A stretch of DNA of 64,000 nt from Rusavskia elegans. Taxonomy: Eukaryota; Ascomycota; Lecanoromycetes; Teloschistales; Teloschistaceae. The stretch's first letter is position 1. Every line of letters starts with the position of its first letter. The translations under genes were made by a program, and so were the position numbers. Positions 10,505 through 22,400 of this stretch are shown here, piece after piece. The notes below the pieces were generated by a model, which saw only the letters and a list, made by a program, of their open reading frames with translations, was not told the DNA's origin and did no database searches. The stretch spans positions 155,253 to 219,252 of the forward strand of contig SAUG01000039.1 in assembly GCA_011316305.1 (NCBI GenBank), read 5' to 3'.

Positions 10505-10624
10505 TTAAGAGAATATATAGTCGCATCTATCGCATAACTTGTGCGCACACACCGCACAGTTTTTAGCCCAGTACTTCATTACATGACCGCTCTGGCAACA
10601 GCGGATATGAACCGAATCTGGCAT
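10505..10624 (-). CDS. Cys-rich microprotein, family Z
   Basis: A 39-residue minus-strand protein: R-C-C-Q-S at residues 8-12, then C-A-V-C-A-H-K-L-C-D-R-C. It keeps CC, C-x2-C-x-H-x2-C-x2-C and overall size. A TATATAG sequence near 10790 on the opposite side may be a promoter element. It lies 4.9 kb beyond the other members and 340 bases from the transposon insertion, so the family spans about 10 kb. Confidence 0.6.
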   Translation of the reverse strand: MPDSVHIRCCQSGHVMKYWAKNCAVCAHKLCDRCDYIFS

Positions 10625-10957
10625 GGCGGATGCCTGTGGGAACTCTTTCTGATAGTTGGTGCTCGAGGACTTCACGATAGGGACTCTTATTCCGGTGTTC
10701 TGGGCTGTATCCTGAGTGCAAAGGTATTTGTGGATTTGGCTGAGGATTTCTGAATGGAGAATGGAGATGTTGCGAGATACCGGGGCCTTATATAGTCTGA
10801 CAGGTGTCGGAATGACGCATCAACCGTAGAGGAGTGTATAGGGAGTCATGTCTCTTTCAATGATCGTATGCAGCCCGTTGATTGTGATCTAGCAGTCATA
10901 GTTGGTCCTCCTCGTCTGCGGTATTATTGACTTACCTAAGAATATATATTTAGTAAG
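10625..10957. other. intergenic, left flank of the transposon
   Basis: No gene seen. Normal base composition up to about 10920, then AT-rich. The last eight bases before the element, TAAATAAA (10958-10965), are repeated directly after its right end. Confidence 0.6.
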
Positions 10958-10965
10958 TAAATAAA

Positions 10966-11263
10966 GGGAACGCCTCCGTGCACATCCCTATATCGCTATT
11001 ACACATCCTTGGCGTCGCTGATATATATCCTTCCTAATAAAGTTAGATCCCGTCGGCAGCAAACCTAATAAAGTAAAATATAGGGTCCGATAGCTCTATC
11101 CTTTTATAATTTTTTGAAACGCCTCCGTATATATTTCTATATCGCTAAATATTATATATTTTTAGCGTCGCTAATATATATCCTTCCTAATAAAGTTAGA
11201 TTCTATCGGCAGCTAGTCTAATAGGGTAAAATATAGAGTCCGATAGCTCTATCCCCTTATAAT
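10966..11263 (+). repeat. left terminal tandem repeat, two units
   Basis: Unit 1 (10966-11114) and unit 2 (11115 to about 11263) are alignable throughout. They are inverted relative to the three right-hand units. Differences between unit 1 and unit 2 are almost all C-to-T or G-to-A, with unit 2, nearer the retrotransposon, the more mutated. Confidence 0.75.
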
Positions 11264-11412
11264 TTTTATCGAAAACTTCTTTTTTTTAACTATTTCCTAT
11301 ATACTTATACTATATACTAACTATATAAATTCTAAAGCTAAAACTTTTAAATATTTTAACTATATATCTATACTATTAGATCTGAAATAATCTAGTATAC
11401 GTAATAAGAATT

Positions 11413-11821
11413 TGTTACGTCCGCGACTCCACAGAGGTTCTATAGAGGGATTAGTCAGGTAAGCGAGCCTAATTATCTATAGCTGCTTATAGCCGATATA
11501 GCCGCCTTTCTAGACAGAACTTTTAGTAGACGGCTATCTATCGGCTTTTACGGCTATTTTTACTATATATATCGCTTATTATTCCTATAGATAGTTTCTT
11601 TTATTAGTCGTTAATATAATTATTAAATACGTCTCTATTATTCTCTTTTTAATTACTTTATATTAAAATACCTTATAATATTATAACCGTACCTCTATAG
11701 CTATATAGGATTAATTATAATAATCTATACTAGGACTCCTTTACTATTTAGTAGCTCGGACTATATCTACGGCTATAGTTAGACTCGAATATAATACCTT
11801 CTAATATATAGAGATATTATA
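11413..11821 (+). repeat. left long terminal repeat
   Basis: Starts TGTTACGTCCGCG and ends ...GATATTATA. It aligns along its whole length with 14352-14761; nearly all differences are transitions. Its 3' end is more heavily mutated than that of the right copy. Confidence 0.85.
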
Positions 11822-14351
11822 TTTTAACGATTTACTATATTAGTCTTATTATCCCGACCTATAGATTAAAGCGATACTATTAAAGTAGTAATACTAAATA
11901 TCTATAAAGGAGATAAAAGATCTTTAAAGCTATAGGTTATTTAGATAAATATCTATTTTATATTATACGCGAACTAGTTTCCGAACGAAGTAATTAAAGT
12001 TCTATTTATAATATTATATCTAGGAAGGGCTGCTTTTAATTAGGTATAGCTTCGAATAGAAGATTATCTCGATAACCTAGAAAGATAGAGAAAAGATAAG
12101 ATATTATAGATTTTCTATACCTTCGGTAATTTTATTATAGCTATAAAAGAAGCCTTCGGAAATAATAATAAGAATAGAATAATAGGAAGAAAACTAATAG
12201 TTCTAAAATAATAGAAATCGGTAGCTATCTATACTATTTAATTTAGAATATTAGCTTATAAAATAGACTAGAAGGACTTAGTTCTAAAAGTCTACTTTTA
12301 TAAAGGATTTTAGATAAAAATTAAAGAAGCTATAGTAGCGATTAAAAAACTAGACTTATTAGTAGATTTTATTAAACTTATAATAAGAATCGATACTAGA
12401 TAGTGTAAAATATATTTAGATAAATAGGCGTTTAATAAAACAGGACCCGCTAAAAGAAAGCCTAGAGGAAAACCGATAGAATTCGATACTACCGAAATTA
12501 AAGGATCGAAAACTAAAGTTTATTATTTATATAGAAAAATAGAATACCTTAAAAAGAATTACCTAACTAAAGAAGCGACTAAAGTAACTAAATACTTGTT
12601 TAAAATAATAGAAAAATTACTCTATAAATATATAGTAAAAAGCTAGTTAGCCTATTATAATAATACTTGCCCTATCTACCTATTAAATAAAGTAGGGACA
12701 GGATATTACTTTAAAGAACTAAGAAAAGCGTAGGGAATAAAGCTAATAATCGATTTTAAACTATATAAAACCGAAAAACCCCTTATAGCAGCGTTTAAAG
12801 TTAAAATCGGAAGTTAATAAATAATAGCTCTTATAAATAGAAAGGAAGATAATAAAGTTATAAAAGGATTCTATAATAAAATTAAAGGATATTTCTATAG
12901 ATAAATAATAAAAGATAATAGAATTCTTAATATCGAAGTTAAAATAAAAAACGGATTAATCGGAATAATAAGTTTTACTATTATCGAAAGTTAGAGAAGT
13001 TATATTATCCTAGAAAATAAATAGAAAAAATCGATTTTAGAAAAACTAGTAGAAAAAAGTACTATAGGTAAAAAAATAGAACTATAAATAATATACCTAC
13101 TAGTCTATAAAAACTTCTTATATAAAAAAATAGATATTATTTCGGTAATAAATTACGACGATATTATAGAATTAGATAAAAATTTTAAAAAAAGCGGAAA
13201 AGTTTAGGATATAAAGATTTAGAAAAAGTATTACTATCTCTTTTAATAATTTACTAAAAAATATAATAAAAATAGAAAAATAATTTAATAGCTCTAGATA
13301 AACTATATTAGAAAAATATACTAGGGTATAATTAAAGCTATAAATAAAATCGAATACTATAAACTAAACCAAGTAGATTAGAATAAAAGAATACCGGACC
13401 CGGTATTTAGTATACAACTAAAAGATAAAGATTTTAATTAGTATCCGTTATCGTTATCGTAGGACGAAATAGTTACTAAAAAATAAGATTTAGTAGAGCT
13501 ATTAAAGGAACCGGAAATAATTTATAATATAGATATATAACCTAGTAGCTAAAATAAAGGTAAAGAAGCTTTTAACTAGACTTTTTTTAGATACCTACGC
13601 TTTCTATAGGTTAAGAGAAATTAAAATCTTTTAAGAACTAATCTAAATTATCCGAACTAAAACTAGGTATTAATTTAATAGAAGCCTTTTATATAGCTAG
13701 TATAAAACTAATAGAAGAGTAGAATATAATCGGATTATTAAATTTATTAAACCGAGATAATACGCGTTATTTTTAAACGATAAGATTATTTTTATATTTA
13801 TCTAAAACGCGATAATAAGTAATAAAATATTTTTATTTACTAAAAAGCCGGCGGAGATCCGATTCCTAGGCTAAATATTTATTACGAATTTCCTTTTCGG
13901 AATTAAAAAAGGACTCGATATAATAATAAGCCTCGGAATACTTATTAAAAATACTAGCAATATTAGAACGGAGCTTATTTTTTTTATTTTTAAAATGCTT
14001 CCCTACGAAAGTTAATAAAATAAAAAAAAAAAAGAATCGATATATAGGTAGTATTAGATATTAGAAAATCGTATAATTTCTAAGCCCGAATATATTTACT
14101 ATAAGTATCGCTATTAACCTCGACCTTATACTTTTTTAAAGGATTATAGATATATAGAAAATAAAGAAAAGGTATTATAACTCCTTTTAACTAGATATAA
14201 TAAAAAGATTTTAAGCGATTTCCTTATTAAAAATATATAATAAAGATATAGAGTAATAGAATAAAAAAAGAAAAAAAAAAAAGGAAATATACTCTTTTTA
14301 TATCCTGTAGAAGGATTATATATTAGGTAAGAAGTAATATAGGAAGAGCTA

Positions 14352-14761
14352 TATTATATCCGCGATTCTATAGAGGTTCTATAGAAGAATTAGTTAGATA
14401 AACGAATCTAATTATCTATAGCCGCCTATAGCCGATATAGCCGCTTTTCTAAATAGAACTTTTAATAGACAGCTACCTGTCGGTTTTTATAGCTATTTTT
14501 ACTATATATATCGCTTATTATTTCTATAGATAGTTTCTTTTATTAGTCGTTAATATAATTATTAAATATATCTCTACTATTCTCTTTTTAATTACTTTAT
14601 AACGAAGATACCTCGTAATATTATAACCGTACCTCTACGGCTGTATAGAATTAATTATAATAATCTACGCTAGGACTCTTTTACTATTTAGTAGCTCGGA
14701 CTATATCTACGGCTGTAGCTAGGCTCGAGCGTAACGCCCTCTGATATACAGGGACGTTACA
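14352..14761 (+). repeat. right long terminal repeat
   Basis: Matches the left LTR. It ends ...GGGACGTTACA and keeps C-rich patches (GAGCGTAACGCCC) that are T/A in the left copy, while its 5' end is the more mutated one (TATTATATCC against TGTTACGTCC). Confidence 0.85.
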
Positions 14762-15232
14762 GAATTAGATAAATAGTACTTTTTTAATATTATTTACCTC
14801 GATTTTGGAAAACGTTTTTACTACTAATAGTCGCTCGAGATAGTCTGCGGATAGAGCTAGCTCTATAAGAACTCTATATTTAATACTATAATATATAATC
14901 CCCCTCTAATATCTATCTATTTAAAATATTTATCTGCTTTCTAATTAGTATAGTTATTTCGTATTTAAATTATTAAATTAAATATTCGTTAATTCTATAT
15001 AATATTATCTAACCGATACGCGAAATATAACTATATACTTTAAGGGCGGAATATATATATAATTATTCCGCTAGCTATCTTTTTATCTTTAGGAGTTTTA
15101 TCCCGCCTCTTTTACTACTATTTCTGCCTCGGCTTCTTAAAAATTGGCTTCGAGGCGCCGGGAAGCAGATATAGCAACGGCGCAGAGACCTAAGAAGTCT
15201 GACCGTCTCTAAATATATTCAGGCCTTCCAGA

Positions 15233-15667
15233 TAATAGTAGAGGGGTCAGGGTTGTACCCTACGTTTTACCTTGTTAGGCTAGTTGCCGGAGGGATTTAA
15301 CCTGATTAGGAAGGATATGTAATAGCGTCGCGCAGGATATGTAATAGCGACATAGGGATGTGCACGGAGGCGTTCTCTAATAGTAGAGGGGTCAGGGTTG
15401 CACCCTACGTTTTACCTTGTTAGGCTAGTTGCCGGAGGGATTTAACCTGATTAGGAAGGATGTGTAATAGCGTCGCGCAGGATGTGTAATAGCGACATAG
15501 GGATGTGCACGGAGGCGTTCCCTAATAGTAGAGGGGTCAGGGTTGCACCCTACGTTTTACCTTGTTAGGCTAGTTGCCGGAGGGATTTAACCTGATTAGG
15601 AAGGATGTGTAATAGCGTCGCGCAGGATGTGTAATAGCGACATAGGGATGTGCACGGAGGCCTTCCC
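15233..15667 (-). repeat. right terminal tandem repeat, three 145-bp units
   Basis: Units 15233-15377, 15378-15522 and 15523-15667 are nearly identical, each running from AATAGTAGAGGGGTCAGG to GTGCACGGAGGC. Each also contains a short internal repeat, AGGATGTGTAATAGCG, written twice. They keep CpA and TpG, so RIP has hardly touched them, which fits the known need of RIP for duplications longer than about 400 bp. Confidence 0.85.
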
Positions 15668-15685
15668 TAAATAAAAGGTATATCA

Positions 15686-15757
15686 GCCCGATTAGCTCAG
15701 TTGGTAGAGCAAAAGTTTGCAACGCTTCAGGTCCACTGTTCGAATCGGTGATCGGGC
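15686..15757 (+). tRNA. tRNA with anticodon GCA (Cys), slightly imperfect
   Basis: A 72-base cloverleaf: acceptor stem GCCCGAT/ATCGGGC fully paired, D arm GCTC-AGTTGGTA-GAGC, anticodon loop TTGCAAC giving anticodon GCA with T33, T arm CACTG-TTCGAAT-CGGTG. Box A (TAGCTCAGTTGG) and box B (GTTCGAATC) are present and a TTTT terminator follows. The first anticodon-stem pair (A-C) is mismatched. It begins 18 bases after the transposon's right end. The body resembles fungal tRNA-Lys genes, so it might be an odd derivative rather than the main tRNA-Cys. Confidence 0.65.
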
Positions 15758-16480
15758 TTTTCTTTTTGCTTCTGCTTGGATGTGGTCTTATATTGAGGTA
15801 TGAGTCATCGCGAGGTAGTCTTTTCTTGGTTGAAATAGCACTAAGCCTTTAACCCCTACTGGAAAACAACTTCAAAGCACATACAGTGAAGCAGGGGACC
15901 ATGGCATCTTCATTCGAGCCAGCTTCCAGGATCCTTTGCCATATATGGCGTGTGCGACTCGCTCCAGCTCGGGGACATTCGATGGCATGGCACGCTTTGC
16001 TAAGGATGCTGAGAGATGGGAAGTTGCAGAACGCGCGTAAATTGATAGTGCAAAGCAAAATCATGAGGAGTAGCGAAATACGCTGTAGTTGGAATGACTG
16101 ACCGGTCCAATAAATTTCATAGCCCTTCCGACAGGAACGACCATAGCGAAAAGAGACGACCACAGCAGAAAGCACAGCTCTACAAAAATTCACCAACACA
16201 CATCAACCACAACGACCTCACACCCCACCAGACCCTTCAAGAAGAACGACATTGATCTATCACATGCACTGGTAGGGCGGGCAATCGAGGTATCGGATGC
16301 CAAATAACATTAGGCGAAGGGACAATACGCATTCTATCTTTTTCTGAAGTCAATGCAACACCTTACTGCTGACTTTTCAAATTACTTACCTTCCTACCAT
16401 CGCCACTCCCAACCTCTGTGCCCCCCAACAGCTCTGTCCCCTGATACCCCTGTCCCCTCCAACACCTCTCCAATACCTTA
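15758..16480. other. intergenic, no gene seen
   Basis: A minus-strand frame (15849-16199) shows no recognisable feature. The stretch serves as the 3' flank of the glucan synthase gene. Confidence 0.45.
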
Positions 16481-19400
16481 CTACGGCTTCTGCAACTGCT
16501 CCTTCCTAAAGAACTTCAGAAACCCCAAACAAATCACAATCTGAAACAACAACCCCGTCCACCATCCCACCGTCCTCAACCCTTCCCCACCAAAAAGCAC
16601 AAGGTTCGGGAACACCGTCCCAGGACCATCTCGATCCGGCGCCGTCGCCCTCGCCGCCATCGTACTCACACTTCCCAGCACCTGCGCCGCCACAAGCGTA
16701 AATGTCACATGGAATCTCGTCAGCGTCTGCAGCAAAATCATCCCAAACCCTACGCCTTGAACCGCATCCAGCACCCCTAGCCACAGCCATAATACCCTTC
16801 CAGTGAGAGCTCCCGCGACGGGACCGCCGGCCCAAGGGACCCAAGTGCCCATCCCGGAAGTGGCCCAGAGGATCTGGCACCAACGGGGGCAGCCGAGGCC
16901 GATGGCGGCGATGGGGATGATCCAGCTGTGGTGGACGGAGAGGCGAGCAAGGACGAGGAGAATGAGAGCCCAGACGAGGACGAAGAAACAGAGGACGAGG
17001 AGGATGATACTGTAGGTTGGGGCGTGTTGGGAGGACCAGAGGTATTGCCAGTTGCGGCCGAAGGGGGCGGAGAGGAAGTAATTTTGGAGGATTACTGCGA
17101 CGAAGAACCACTGATGATGGAGGAAGAGGGTTAGTACGATTTGGGAGATGCGATGCTGTTGACAGGGCAGGTGTGGGGCTGGAGGTGGAGGAACTTACGA
17201 GGATTATCTTCCTACGTCCTATGGAGGCGTAGAAGGATGGGACCTGTCCTGGCTGCTGGCGGTAGTAATCGGGTAAGCCAAGAAACAGGATGATGCCGAT
17301 GGCCCACATCATCACAGCTATAGGGATAGTAACGCCGGTCAAGACCGGTCGATAGGTTTGCCAGGTGAAGGCGGCGACACCTTGAGCATTCAACCGTGTG
17401 AGATGGCTCCCCCAAAGCCATAAGACGGTAACATAAATTTGTTGAGTTCCTTGGATGACGCATGCCCGAAAGCTCCACGTTGCGACAGGGACGCTGCCTA
17501 ATTATGGTCAGCAGCCGTCGATCTTCTCAGCGAGTATGACGGTTAAGCTTACCTTCACTGCCAAAGTTCAAGGAGAAATAGAATGCACCACTCGAAGATG
17601 CTGTTGCATAAAGACCAGTCGCTACGTTTTGCACCCACGTCCTCGAAAGACCTGTCACATACGGCGCAATGCCAAGCAAAAGGAAAGCCAGCCCGTAGAA
17701 GCCAAAAGGTATTGAAAGGACATAGATGGACTTCAACGTCCGGAAGAGCGTCCACCATACGATTGAGGTGCCCAGGTAGATGGATGCAATGGCGTACAGC
17801 TTGCCGGCTGACTGCCCGACTTGACCGCTAATGAGAGTCACTTGGTAGGAGTTAGCCGCGATGATTTGACCCTTGCACCGATGTCAGCGGAATTTGTTAG
17901 GACGACACATGAGGAGAAGAGGGTCTTACGAAAGCCAGCAGGAAGCTGTAGAAGGGCCACTGCCTTGCTCGCCTTAGGAGTAGCTTCTTGAGCCCGGTTG
18001 GAGGTTTATATTGCTCCTTCAACAAGTATTGTTCAGCGCTATTGTCAGGAACAGCAGCACTCTCGACGTTCTCGTTGAAGATGGATACAACCGAACCTTG
18101 TCTACGCTGGGGCGTCTGGAAGATGGAAGCTGGACGTGCTCTCGAAGCCCGTTTGCCCATTTTAACTTTGTGCAGTCGATTATACCAATCCTTCTCGCTC
18201 ATAACCAGGAAAGTCTCAATGCATAAAGCGTCTTCGGAGTTCTTGCTCGTCAAATCCTTGAGTTCTGAATTGAACGCTTTGTAATAGAGCCCTGTTGGAT
18301 CGGTGAAGAACGGCTCCACGTTTTGCAGTGCGTAGTCTACTTTGCCTTGCAATACAGTGCCGTAGCTGAAACGATTACTGTTGACCGTTAGATGCTCGAC
18401 TGACGTGGTCCCGCCAGGCAAACCAAAGGTGATAGTGCCACGCCTTGTTTCGAAGGTCGTTGTTTGTCGAGCTTGGGCTGACGTAGCAGTAGGGCTATTT
18501 GCCGCGAAGTCCCGCGCGACGGAAGAAATTGGGAATTCTGGAGTCACTGGCGTGATCTGGTTCGATGGATGAGGGGATCGTAAGGCGGAGGATATCGGGA
18601 ATTCGGGTGTAGTTGGTGTGTTAGAACTGGAAGATTTAGAGGAAGTTGAGATGTTGGGGGGCCTAGTCCTTGTTCGAAGACTGCTGTCATCTTCACGAGT
18701 CTTTCCAATCAGTGAAAGATAGGCGTCAGACGGTCGCTGAGCCATGCTTGGGCGGCGATGACCGATCTCTTGGGCTGATGTGGTTTCCGAACTTGGTGGG
18801 CTACTATCTTGAGTTAGCAGCGAAGCAGTCATACTCTTTCTCTTGTTGGCTATTGCTTGTTCGGGGGTAATCAGCACCTCATCAGGATCGTACTGTGATA
18901 TTCTGGCCCTATCTACTGTTTTCTCATCAAAGACCGCATCTCCTGTGAGTCGAGGGCGCTCGTCCAATTGTACTTCGAGACCACCAAACCGGAAACGAGT
19001 AAAAGCTTTCGCGATACTCCGCCGTACTAGTGTTTCCCGCTTTTGACCTTGCTTTCCTGATGGACTTGAAGAGCGGCTCGATAGGGTACTGCTGGCGGTG
19101 TGCTGTGAAATTACCGACTTCCGCTTTTCGAGACTGTCTCCTATAGGCTTGGTAGACTTGGAGGCGGATCTTTCTTGGCTAATGAACGTTGGCTGATGCG
19201 TTCGTTGAATAGTCCCACGGGGAGAAGACTGTGCCGAGGACTCACAACCCGGTCCCGTCCGGACTCCCAGGGATAATTTTCGAGAACTGCCTGCGGGAGA
19301 TTTTCCACTGACGTCCATAGGAGACAACGGTAGCTGTACTGGATCTTCATCCTCTTCACTGATAGGAACGCTGGTAGAAGACGATTGAGGGAACGATAAG

Positions 19401-22400
19401 ACAGCGCTGGGGTTCGAGGAGGGCAGAGCCGAGGTACGGAGAGATGTATTGTATTCGCCACGCACCTCGAGCCCATTCTTGATCGCAGCTTTCTGATTAA
19501 CCTTGATGGCTGTCTCGTGCATAGTCGCTAACAGTTCTTTCCAGTGCGCAACCGGAAACCTTTGAAGGGCTGATCGAGCTCGCATTTTCGCTCGAGAAGA
19601 AGGCTTGGATGCCAGAGCTGCTCGAATTGCTGCTTTGAATTGTCGTAGCAGGTGTTTCGTTGTGGTTGACTCAACTGTGAACCACCAACCTGGCATGTTG
19701 CCTAATCCGCCTACTCTAGCACCTACGCCTAGAGCTCCTTTGCGGCCGAACTCGACCTGCCAAACGTAAGTAGGCGGGTATGATGGATGCAATAAGACTC
19801 ACAGCCACCAATCCGAAAGGTTCATCTCGACTTGGGATGAGTGCAAACTCGGCACCACTGAAAATGAAAGGTGGCAGAGCTGTGAATTCAGGCTTCGAAA
19901 ACACTCTACCGGGATATAACTCCATAAGCTTGTTCAACTTCAGCGCCGCGAAACGTCCGTAGAGATCAATTACTGGACCAATGCAGATCAGCTGCGTCGC
20001 GGGGTACTCGTCAAGTACTGCTGGGAAAACATCCGCTATGAGGTCAATTCCTTTTTGCATCGACCATCGACCGACGAAAACGAAAAGCTCTGCGTCAAGA
20101 TTCGTTTCAAGGCCAGCCCACTCTTGGGCTTGCCGCTTGAGATCCGCTCTACCGGCCTCTGCTTCTAGATCAATCTTGGTGTCCTCCACCTTTGGAAGCT
20201 GGTGGTTCCAATCGGCGGTATCAGTAGGATCGGGATTTGGCAGACTGTCGATCTTGGAAAGACCCCAAAAGATAGGATAGCGTGCAAACGACCTCTTGCC
20301 GTATTTGGCAGAGACACCAGCAGCACCGTAGCCTCGCTGCCAGACACGGAGATAGCTAACACCACCATGGAGGAGATTGAACACTTCTCCAAACTGTATA
20401 TAACGACTGACGACTTCTTGGCTAAGGTTGAATACGCTGGAGATTTCCTCCATCTCTGCTGAATTGCGTATTGCCCAGAGTCCTTGAAACTCTGCGTTGT
20501 GTAGTGACAAGCAGCACGGTATGATCTGAGGAAGAAGATGCAGGGGAGCGATAGCTCCATGATAATCGTTGATATGATATAGGTCGATTGGAAAGCGCTT
20601 CATTGTCTCGGCGATGCATGAGTTCCTTGCGTTCACCGTGTTAGCTTACCGTCGAAGTACGGAATCAGAATTTTGCTCGGAACGACGGTGCCGGAGGATC
20701 TGATAGCAAGTCGACCTGAAGATAATCTACAACGTACCATGCAGAGTAGTATATCGCACTCTCGATGTCGTCCATGCGGGCTGGGTAAGGCTCTGACTTT
20801 GACTGGGATCTGAAAATGGGAGCGTCCAGACAGACGTATGTAATGTTGCGAAGCTTGTGATAGTAGACCTGAACAATTCGTTCTTCTCCAAGAATGGTTA
20901 TCCTCATGGGTTCCGCACGATAGTCGATGGGGTAGTCAACTCCACCGACACAAGGGATAACCCAAACAAGATCTTGATGGCTAAGATGTTTGCCCATAAG
21001 CTGTGCCATGACTCCTAGTCCACCAATCTTGATCTTGATACCCCAATCTTCAATGTCGTACTCCATAGTCGCAATCAACACCGTACGGCGTCGACTGTTC
21101 GGTGCAGCCTCGAAGACGTCAACTGAGTCATACTCAGCTGTCTCTGTGGACGGAGACCGGCGACTTCCGGTTTTGCTGAGCAGGCGAATATTGACTTTGG
21201 AAAGATATTGACGAAGTTGCGCAGAAGAACGGATGGACATTGGTAGAATACTACGGTGCTCAGGCTTCCCAATCTCGTTGAGCTTGACAGCATAGAAGAC
21301 GTAACGGTAACACAAGACTCCCGCAAGAGATGTGGCGATGGGAAGAAACATAATAAGGAAATATATTATCATCTGGTCGCGACGTAGCCCAGTTGGAGTC
21401 AAAGTATATCTTAAGCTCCCGTCATTAGCTGCAATCTGGTATGCGACGAAAGGTGAAGGAGGATAGTCAGAAACGTTGACGACATTGGCCAAGAGCGATA
21501 CTGGTGATAGACGGTCCAAAATCCCATCGCCATCAGGATCACCGAAGACCCGTGTCAAGTCTGGAGTGCCGTCAGGGTTGACGCCCCACGCGTTCAATTG
21601 GAATGTCGTAGGCCATTCAGTCATAAAATCAAATTTCCAGATTCCTTCAGGGTCCTGATTCATTACCTGCCGGAGAGCACTGTCATAGCCGAAGCTATTA
21701 TAGGGACCATGAACGAAAAAGTGTGGGTATCTTCGCCGTGTAGCCTTTGGTGCAAGGTCTCCCTGTTGCAGGTAGTCACTGCTTCCAAGAATTCTGCTCC
21801 AATACTGGACCATAACATGTTGTCCTGTCCAATTCTGTGCTCTGGTGCCGGACCAGGGTTGTGGTTGCAAGGTGTAATTTCCTCCGCGGTAAGGAAGCCA
21901 CTCACTCCAGCTCGACGCCCAGTTGAGAGAGTACCGGAATTTGTCAGCACCTGCGGCTTTCTGATTGATGTACAGCCTTCCATCAGGGGAGCGATGTAAA
22001 AGCGTCGATGAGAAATTCGCCGTCTTCGGAAATATGATCGGATTGTTATCGTATCCAATCCGAAACCAAAATCGATTAACAGACTAGATAGATCAACTCC
22101 AAGTTTACCCAGCAAAGAAGGCATTTTCCCTTACATTGGTAAAGGTTTTGCCCTCCCTGGCAGTGACATTGCCCAATACTATGGAATGTATACCATGGGC
22201 AACACCCAGGAGGTTGACGCTAAAGCTAAATGCGCTAGGTATCTCCCCTGTCGGTTGACCTGTCAGTGCCGAGACATCACCATCAGCTACGGCAATATTT
22301 CTGCACCTCGCACTGGTGGGGTCCATCGATGGTTGCAAATCGTCGGTGGTTTTCGATTGAACAGTGAGAGATCGCAATATCTCTTCGCATACCATGATGT

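Larger units (their letters stand above)
11413..14761 (+). mobile_element. RIP-mutated LTR retrotransposon nested in the TIR element
   Basis: Two LTRs of about 410 bases bound a 2.5-kb interior. The 5-bp sequence GAATT precedes the left LTR (11408-11412) and follows the right LTR (14762-14766), a perfect target duplication. CpA and TpG are nearly absent and TpA dominates, the RIP pattern; all frames are full of stops. At 12521-12562 a mutated zinc knuckle is readable: TAT TAT TTA TAT AGA ... GAA TAC ... TAC becomes C-x2-C-G-x3-G-H-x4-C if C-to-T/G-to-A changes are reversed. So the interior held a gag gene on the plus strand. A polypurine tract (A/G run near 14260-14290) precedes the right LTR. 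An interior this short suggests a truncated or non-autonomous copy. Confidence 0.85.
10966..15667. mobile_element. terminal-inverted-repeat element with 8-bp target duplication
   Basis: Both ends carry the same sequence in opposite orientation: left GGGAACGCCTCCGTGCAC, right (reverse complement) GGGAAGGCCTCCGTGCAC. TAAATAAA flanks both sides (10958-10965 and 15668-15675), an 8-bp target duplication as known for hAT-type transposons. The termini are multimeric: two units of about 149 bases on the left, three units of exactly 145 bases on the right. Without the LTR element nested inside, about 1.35 kb remains with no transposase frame, so it is a non-autonomous (MITE-like) element. The hAT assignment rests only on target-site length and is inference. 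Confidence 0.75.

Noticed and set aside
15233..15667. Possible CRISPR-like array because of regular 145-bp repeats
   Set aside because: Three contiguous long units with no spacers, matching inverted units at the other end: transposon termini in a eukaryote.
16803..17232. Acidic plus-strand frames with Glu/Asp-rich translations
   Set aside because: They are the opposite strand of the glucan synthase C-terminal membrane domain.
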